A model generated the notes under the pieces. It saw only the letters and a program-made list of their open reading frames with translations, was not told where the DNA came from and did not search any database. 64,000 bases of DNA from Actinospineispora acaciae DSM 45401. GTDB taxonomy: Bacteria; Actinomycetota; Actinomycetes; Mycobacteriales; Pseudonocardiaceae. Position 1 is the first letter of the stretch. Each line of letters starts with the position of its first letter. The stretch spans positions 248,001-312,000 of the forward strand of contig NZ_JIAI01000008.1 of the NCBI RefSeq assembly GCF_000620785.1, given 5' to 3'. The position numbers and the translations under genes were made by a program. Positions 59,155 through 64,000 of this stretch are shown here, one piece after another.

Positions 59155-60894
59155 CTAGAGGTTGATCTCTCGGCGGGCCGCCGCTCGCAGCACGGCGGGC
59201 GTGAGCCGGGACAGCGCCAGCCCCAGCCGGGCCTCCGGCGTCACCGGGGCCAGCGCGGTGTTCCGCTCCACCGCGCGCACGATCTCCCTCGCGGCGCGCT
59301 CGGGGGTGTAGTTGCGCCGGCCGTATGCGGCGTAGGTGGCGCGCTGGCGGCGGTCCTGCTCGGTGTCGTCGGTGCCGACGAACCGGGTGGTGGCGGTGAT
59401 GTTGGTGTGCACGAAACCGGGGCAGACGGCCACCACGCCGATGCCGTGCTCGGCCAGCTCACCGCGCAGGCACTCGCTGAGCATGAGCACGGCGGACTTG
59501 GTGGTGGAGTACGCGGGCAGCGCGCGGGACGGCAGGTACGCCGCCGCCGAGGCGATGTTCACGATCCGCCCGCCCTCGCCGTGGGCGACCATCGGCGCGC
59601 CGAACACCCGGCAGCCGTGGATCACGCCCCAGAGGTTCACGTCGATGATCCGCCGCCATTCGTCCAGCGTGGTCTCCGCGAACGGGCCGGCCATGCCGAT
59701 GCCGGCGTTGTTCACCACCACGTCCGGCACGCCGTGCTCGGCCAGCACCCACTTGGCGAACCCGGCCATCGCCTCGGCGTCTGCGACGTCCACCCGGTAC
59801 GGGATGCCCACCCCGGCGCCGCGCCCGGCGACCTGGCGGCAGGTGTCGACGGCCGACGGCTCGTCCCGGTCGGCGACGACCACGCGGGCGCCCCGGTCGG
59901 CGAATGCCAGCGCGGTGGCCCGGCCGATGCCGCTGCCCGCCCCGGTGATCACCACCAGCGAACCTCCGTGCCGGTCACGGGCGGCCGCCCGCTCACGCGC
60001 CCTGCGCAGCGCCGGTGCCGGCTCGCCGCCGCCCTCCACGTGCTCCACCAGCTCGGTGACGCAGCGGGCGACCACGCCGGGATGGCTGCGGGGCAGCCAG
60101 TGGCCGCCGGGGATGCGGCGCACCCTCGGCTCGGGCACCCAGCCGGCCAGGTCGGACTGCAGCGGCGCGGTGACGAACGGGTCCCTGGTCGGCGCGAGCA
60201 CCTGGACGGGCACCTCGGCGCGCGCCGGCCTCGGCCTGGTCAGGTGCGAGAGCATGTTCTCCCGGTACAGGCCGAGCCCGCGCACCGCGTCCGAGGTGGC
60301 CGGCCGCCGCAGGCCGGCGTCGCCCCTGGTCAGCAGCGACATCGCGCGCGGCAGCAGGCCGCTGCGCCAGGCCAGCTCCGGCAACCCCGGAAGCTGGAAG
60401 AACCCGATGTACCCGGACGCGGCGAGCTGGGTGAACAGCTCGCGCAGCCGGCGCGGGGTCGGGCGGCGCAGCCGGGAGCGGAACCAGGCGCCGGCGTGGT
60501 CGAGATCGGGGCCGGAGATCGAGGTGAACGAGGCGACCCCGCCGTCCAGCGCGCCGCCGGTGACGGCATGCCAGGCCTGGATCGAGCCCCAGTCGTGGGC
60601 GAGCAGGTGCACCGGGCGCCGAGGGCTCACGGCGGCGGCCACGGCGGCGAGGTCGGCGGCCAGCTGGTCGAGCCGGTAGCCGGCCCGGCTGGCCGGCGCG
60701 GTGGACTCGCCGGCGCCGCGCACGTCGTAGCTGACCACGTGGAACCGGTCGGCCAGCTCGGCCACCACGCCGTCCCACACGGTGTGGTCGTCCGGATAGC
60801 CGTGCACGGCGAGCACGGTGGGCGCCGCCGGGTCGCCGGACTCATGGACGGCCAGTGACACGCCGTCGCTGGCGGTGACCCGCTTATGAGACAT
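59155..60894 (-). CDS. ephD: EphD-like fusion: alpha/beta hydrolase (epoxide hydrolase) plus short-chain dehydrogenase
   Basis: This 579-residue two-domain protein starts at ATG 60894. Residues about 1-290 form an epoxide-hydrolase-type domain with HGYPDD (31-36), nucleophile Asp101 in LLAHDWGS and a late PGGHW. Residues about 310-579 form an SDR domain with VVITGAGSGIGRATALAF, VVNNAGIGMAGPF and the catalytic YSTTK. M. tuberculosis EphD has this same order. Opening an epoxide and oxidising the product on a lipid substrate is a reasonable guess. It is the first gene of the four-gene operon. Confidence 0.88.
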   Translation of the reverse strand: MSHKRVTASDGVSLAVHESGDPAAPTVLAVHGYPDDHTVWDGVVAELADRFHVVSYDVRGAGESTAPASRAGYRLDQLAADLAAVAAAVSPRRPVHLLAHDWGSIQAWHAVTGGALDGGVASFTSISGPDLDHAGAWFRSRLRRPTPRRLRELFTQLAASGYIGFFQLPGLPELAWRSGLLPRAMSLLTRGDAGLRRPATSDAVRGLGLYRENMLSHLTRPRPARAEVPVQVLAPTRDPFVTAPLQSDLAGWVPEPRVRRIPGGHWLPRSHPGVVARCVTELVEHVEGGGEPAPALRRARERAAARDRHGGSLVVITGAGSGIGRATALAFADRGARVVVADRDEPSAVDTCRQVAGRGAGVGIPYRVDVADAEAMAGFAKWVLAEHGVPDVVVNNAGIGMAGPFAETTLDEWRRIIDVNLWGVIHGCRVFGAPMVAHGEGGRIVNIASAAAYLPSRALPAYSTTKSAVLMLSECLRGELAEHGIGVVAVCPGFVHTNITATTRFVGTDDTEQDRRQRATYAAYGRRNYTPERAAREIVRAVERNTALAPVTPEARLGLALSRLTPAVLRAAARREINL

Positions 60895-60921
60895 GTTGTC
60901 ATCATAGACACGCCGTCAACA
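60894..60921. promoter_or_regulatory. candidate TetR operator of the ephD-like operon
   Basis: TGTC-ATCATA-GACA (60897-60910) is a perfect inverted repeat next to the ephD-like start codon. TGTTG and CAACA (60894 and 60917) form a wider pair. A TTATCCACA nonamer (60935-60943) lies further up, between this operon and folD. Confidence 0.5.
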
Positions 60922-60991
60922 ACGCCGCCCCGAATTATCCACAGCGCGCCGGTTCGACATCGCCCCAGCCCGAGGGGCATGCTTGGCGCCG

Positions 60992-61879
60992 ATGTCGACT
61001 CAGAGCACCACCGATCGCCCGACCGCCCGCCTGCTGCCGGGCGCCCCGGTCGCCGAGAGCATCTTCGCCGAGATCACCGAGCGGGTCGCCGCGCTGCGCG
61101 AGCGGGGGGTGGCGCCCAGCCTGGCCACCATCCTGGTCGGCGACGACGACGCCAGCGCCGGCTACATCCGGATCAAGCAGCGCAAGGCTGCCGAGCTCGG
61201 GTTCGACTCGCCGCACACCCACCTGCCGGCCTCGGCCACCCAGGACGACCTGCTCGCGGTGATCGCGGGCTACAACTCCGACCCCGGGGTGCACGGCATG
61301 CTCGTGCAGTACCCGGTGCCGGACGGCCTGGACTACGACGCCGCGCTGCTCACCATCGACCCGGCCAAGGACGTCGACGGCATGCACCCGCTCAACCTGG
61401 GCAAGCTGGCCGCCGGCATGCCGGGGCCGCTGCCGTGCACGCCGGCCGGGATCGAGGAGCTGCTGGCGTTCCACCAGGTCCCGGTGTCCGGGCGCGAGGT
61501 GGTGATCCTGGGCCGGGGCGCCACCCTGGGCCGGCCGCTGGCCATGCTGCTGGCCCAGAAGCGCCCGACCGCGAACGCGGCGGTGACCGTCGTGCACACC
61601 GGCGTGCCGGACTGGGACCGCTACACCCGCAGGGCCGACATCCTGGTCGCGGCGGCCGGCGTCCCCGGCATCATCCAGCCCGAGCACGTCCGCCCGGGCG
61701 GCGTCGTGGTCGGCGGCGGCGTCCGCTACTCCGGCCGCAAGCTGCTGCCCGACGTGGACGAGCGCTGCGCCGAGGTGGCCGGCGCGATCACCCCCCGCGT
61801 CGGCGGCGTCGGCCCCACCACCGTCGCCATGCTCTACCGCAACGCCATCACCGCCGCCGAACGCGCCACTACCGGATGA
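60992..61879 (+). CDS. folD: methylenetetrahydrofolate dehydrogenase/cyclohydrolase
   Basis: This 295-residue bifunctional enzyme interconverts methylene-, methenyl- and formyl-tetrahydrofolate. Motifs: DDASAGYIRIKQRKAAELG with the catalytic Lys, MLVQYPVPDGLD, PAKDVDGMHPLNLGKL, PCTPAGIEELL, the NADP loop ILGRGATLGRPLAMLL and ITPRVGGVGPTTVAML. ATG 60992 is used; TTG 60983 is in frame. There is no ribosome site, so it is probably leaderless. It overlaps the convergent DUF1772 gene by 11 bp. Confidence 0.94.
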   Translation: MSTQSTTDRPTARLLPGAPVAESIFAEITERVAALRERGVAPSLATILVGDDDASAGYIRIKQRKAAELGFDSPHTHLPASATQDDLLAVIAGYNSDPGVHGMLVQYPVPDGLDYDAALLTIDPAKDVDGMHPLNLGKLAAGMPGPLPCTPAGIEELLAFHQVPVSGREVVILGRGATLGRPLAMLLAQKRPTANAAVTVVHTGVPDWDRYTRRADILVAAAGVPGIIQPEHVRPGGVVVGGGVRYSGRKLLPDVDERCAEVAGAITPRVGGVGPTTVAMLYRNAITAAERATTG

Positions 61880-62348
61880 GCGCCCAGGTGAACAGGGCGG
61901 ACGACGCGAGCGGCGTGACCCAGCGCGCCTGGTTGCCGGCGCCCCAACGGCGCAGGTAGTCGGTCCACACCTCGACCGAACGACCGGCGGACGGATCCGC
62001 CTTGTCCAGCGCGTTGTTCAGCGGCACGTGGAACACGATGGTCAACACGATCACGCCGGCCAGGAACAGCACCGCGCCGGCCAGCAACGGCGCCGCAAAC
62101 GGCTCACTCCACCCGCGCACCGCGCTCACGACCAGCGCCACGCACAGCGCCGCCGTACCGAACATCGCGATCATCAGCGGCGGCCGCAACGCCGTGACGT
62201 TGATCGACTGCATGGCCGTCATGCCCTGCGACGGGGGTATCCGTTTCAGCGCGGGCATCACGAACCCGGAGAACGCGTAGAAGATCCCCGCGTTGATCCC
62301 CGTGCCCAACACGCCAAGCACGGTCAGCACCACCACTACCGAGCCCAT
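61869..62348 (-). CDS. DUF1772 family membrane protein
   Basis: This 159-residue protein has four membrane segments, with GTGINAGIFYAFSGFVMPALKRIPPSQGMTAMQSIN and VFHVPLNNALDKADPSA...WTDYLRRWGAGNQARWV. This matches DUF1772/anthrone-oxygenase-like proteins, most of unknown function. ATG 62348 is preceded by GGAGGGAGC. It stands alone and is convergent with folD. Confidence 0.82.
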   Translation of the reverse strand: MGSVVVVLTVLGVLGTGINAGIFYAFSGFVMPALKRIPPSQGMTAMQSINVTALRPPLMIAMFGTAALCVALVVSAVRGWSEPFAAPLLAGAVLFLAGVIVLTIVFHVPLNNALDKADPSAGRSVEVWTDYLRRWGAGNQARWVTPLASSALFTWALIR

Positions 62349-62460
62349 CGCCCGCTCCCTCCACGGTTCGCCCGACACCGCACAGCAAACCGCGACCGCC
62401 CGACACAGTCCATCACCCGCTCACCCAAAGGCATACGCGCGCGTCTTAGAGTGACCGCCT

Positions 62461-62976
62461 GTGCAGAACACCCCGATCGACGGCCCCGACCTCGGCCTGG
62501 CCGACGCCCGCGCGCTCCTGCTGGAGTACCTGGACTGGTACCGCGCCGCGCTGCTCCGCAAGCTGGACGGACTCTCCGACGAGCAGGCGAACACCCCGCT
62601 GGAGCCGATGGGCTGGGCCCCGGCCGGCCTGGTCAAGCACCTGACCGGGGTGGAGCGGCGCTGGCTGAGCTGGGGGTTCGCCGCCGAGGACGTCATGTCC
62701 TGGCCGCCGGGCGGAGTCCCCGCCGAATGGTCACTCGAACCCGGCGAGACCCTGGAAGGACTGCTCGCGGACTGGCGAGCCACCACGCGCCGGACCGACA
62801 GCATCATCGCCGACGCGGCGCTGGACCAGCGAGCCGAGGTCGGCGGCCGATTCCCCACCGAGGAGCGGGCCCCGAGCCTCGCCCGTATTCTGTTCCACCT
62901 GGTTCAAGAATACGCGCGGCACGTCGGCCAGCTGGACATCGTCAGGGAGCTGATCGACCGCCAACGGGGTGAATGA
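62461..62976 (+). CDS. DinB-family (DUF664, mycothiol transferase-like) protein
   Basis: This 171-residue four-helix protein carries LLLEYLDWYRAALLRKLDGLSDEQANTP, GWAPAGLVKHLTGVERRWL and ILFHLVQEYARHVGQLDIVRELIDR, with three histidines in the DinB metal-site positions. In actinomycetes DUF664 proteins are thought to use mycothiol as a cofactor for detoxification. The GTG at 62461 follows a TTAGAGT box by 9 bp, so it is probably leaderless. Confidence 0.87.
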   Translation: MQNTPIDGPDLGLADARALLLEYLDWYRAALLRKLDGLSDEQANTPLEPMGWAPAGLVKHLTGVERRWLSWGFAAEDVMSWPPGGVPAEWSLEPGETLEGLLADWRATTRRTDSIIADAALDQRAEVGGRFPTEERAPSLARILFHLVQEYARHVGQLDIVRELIDRQRGE

Positions 62977-63257
62977 CCGGCCATTCCCGGCGGCTTTGTA
63001 GCAAACGCACAACCGAGCACCCGAGCTTCGGCGCGAACGGCCATCGTCGACCGGCGCGCGAGAGAATAGGCTGCCGCCACCGGCGGAAACCGCACTCGGG
63101 AGTCACAGTGGACCTCGGCCACCCGCGCCCTGGCCTGCTCGACTCGTGCCCCGACAAGGTCCAGCTCCCCCACTCGTCCCGGTCACCGGGCGGTGCGAAC
63201 GCCGGCCACCAGCGGTAACTGGTCGCCCGGCCGGGTGACCCAGGCGAGGAGAAGTCC

Positions 63258-64000
63258 ATGGGGTTTCTGGCACCGAAGCTGCCCCGACGTTTCGACGTGC
63301 AGCTGTGGCACCTCAACCCTCGCATGGAACGCATCAAGCCGCTGGTCAAGCACTGGGCGGAAAGCGGATTCGGCACCCCGTGGAGCGCCTATCTGGTATA
63401 TCTGGCAAAGATCGCCGGCTATATCGGCGGCGCATTATTGTTCATTAGGGCAACCCCAGGAATCGGCCCGCTATCCGATATCGCACATTGGTGGACCGAG
63501 CCCGTCGTATTACAAAAGGCGGTCATCTGGACGCTGTTGTTCGAGGTCGTCGGCTTCGGCTGCGGCTTCGGCCCGCTCACGCTGCGGTTCCTGCCCCCGG
63601 TCGGCGGGCCGCTGTACTGGCTGCGCCCCGGCACCATCCGGCTGCCGCCGTTTCCGGGTCGGGTGCCGCTGACCAGGGGCACCCACCGCACGGTGGTGGA
63701 CGGGCTGCTCTACCTGGGACTGCTCGCGGCGGCGGTCTGGGCGCTGCTGTCCCCGACCTCGGTGATGGACACCGGCCTGTTCGGCCCGGCCTACATCCTG
63801 GACCCGGCCCGGCTGATCCCGCTGGCCGTACTGGTGCCACTGGTCGGGCTGCGGGACAAGACGATCTTCCTGGCGGCCCGCGCCGAGCACACCTGGGTCG
63901 CGCTGCTCGCGCTGCTGCTGCCGTTCCTCGACATGATCGTCGCGGTCAAGGTGCTCACCGTGCTGATCTGGCTGGGCGCCGCGATCTCGAAGATGAACCG
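63258..64000 (+). CDS. DUF3556 family membrane protein, 3' end outside window
   Basis: ATG 63258 follows GAGGAGAAG and opens a frame that runs to the window edge (247 residues seen). The start MGFLAPKLPRRFDVQLWHL, then RIKPLVKHWAESGFGTPWSAYLVYLAKI and several membrane helices, match the DUF3556 family, which is found in mycobacteria and relatives. Function unknown. The first 100 codons contain more A/T-ending codons than usual here. The 281 bp upstream contain a GAATAGGCT box near 63064 and no gene that I can support. Confidence 0.8.
   Translation, partial: MGFLAPKLPRRFDVQLWHLNPRMERIKPLVKHWAESGFGTPWSAYLVYLAKIAGYIGGALLFIRATPGIGPLSDIAHWWTEPVVLQKAVIWTLLFEVVGFGCGFGPLTLRFLPPVGGPLYWLRPGTIRLPPFPGRVPLTRGTHRTVVDGLLYLGLLAAAVWALLSPTSVMDTGLFGPAYILDPARLIPLAVLVPLVGLRDKTIFLAARAEHTWVALLALLLPFLDMIVAVKVLTVLIWLGAAISKMN

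Noticed and set aside
58858..60858. 666-residue plus-strand frame opposite the ephD-like gene
   Set aside because: It is antisense to a protein with intact hydrolase and SDR motifs and has shadow-type composition.
63108..63218. Small plus-strand ORF (36 residues) before the DUF3556 gene
   Set aside because: It has no ribosome site, no recognisable sequence and no sign of coupling; treated as leader.

Overview
This is a chromosomal window from a very GC-rich actinomycete, most likely of the Pseudonocardiales or a related mycolate-type order. The evidence is the many GTG/TTG and leaderless starts, a mycothiol-dependent formaldehyde dehydrogenase (mscR), a DinB/mycothiol-transferase-like protein, SepH, DUF2537 and DUF3556 membrane proteins, an EphD-like fusion and a furA-type catalase operon. 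The serC-sepH-DUF2537-trmH block also matches the gene order I recall from Mycobacterium tuberculosis. No rRNA, tRNA, CRISPR array, prophage or insertion sequence was seen. Coding density is about 90 percent, and the only gene-free stretch over 300 bases is 9725-10082.

Layout. 1-9.7 kb: stress and catabolic genes (DUF899, fumarylacetoacetase, ceramidase-like protein, enoyl-CoA hydratase), the mscR-MBL formaldehyde pair, a phd/vapC toxin-antitoxin pair and two MFS transporters. 10-14.6 kb: a small secreted Cys-rich protein, divergent mntH/mntR, vanZ and the main citrate synthase gltA. 14.6-23.8 kb: a sugar kinase, an unrecognised two-gene module (small membrane protein plus pentapeptide-repeat/STAND-like NTPase), an amino-acid permease, an MFS exporter and an ECF42-type sigma factor with its DGPF partner. 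23.8-35.4 kb: a conserved core with pdxH, DUF4185, citA, a two-component system with a membrane protein, serC, sepH, DUF2537, trmH and a glutamate-cysteine-ligase-like gene.

35.5-44.6 kb: paaD-paaE without paaABC, a divergent epoxide hydrolase/MarR pair, two more citrate synthase paralogues (one fused to an HTH domain), a frameshifted NYN-domain gene, thioredoxin, a DAHP synthase behind a Tyr-Phe-Trp-Phe leader peptide, and a TetR regulator. 44.7-64 kb: an AarF/ABC1 kinase, an S9 peptidase, ohr, an ACT-GNAT fusion, a TetR-MFS-DCC operon, arsC, the fur-katA operon, two hypothetical membrane proteins, a four-gene lipid-type oxidoreductase operon (ephD-like, PF10118 hydrolase, ferredoxin reductase, TetR), folD, DUF1772, DinB and a truncated DUF3556 gene.

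The features most worth attention are a family of 43-62 bp dispersed hairpins (13253, 26895, 35448, 40031, 49622) with a half copy fused into the start of paaD, a tetranucleotide tract that breaks the NYN gene and would be repaired by loss of one unit, the pentapeptide/NTPase module whose P-loop lacks its lysine, the aromatic leader peptide before DAHP synthase, and four citrate synthase paralogues within 28 kb.
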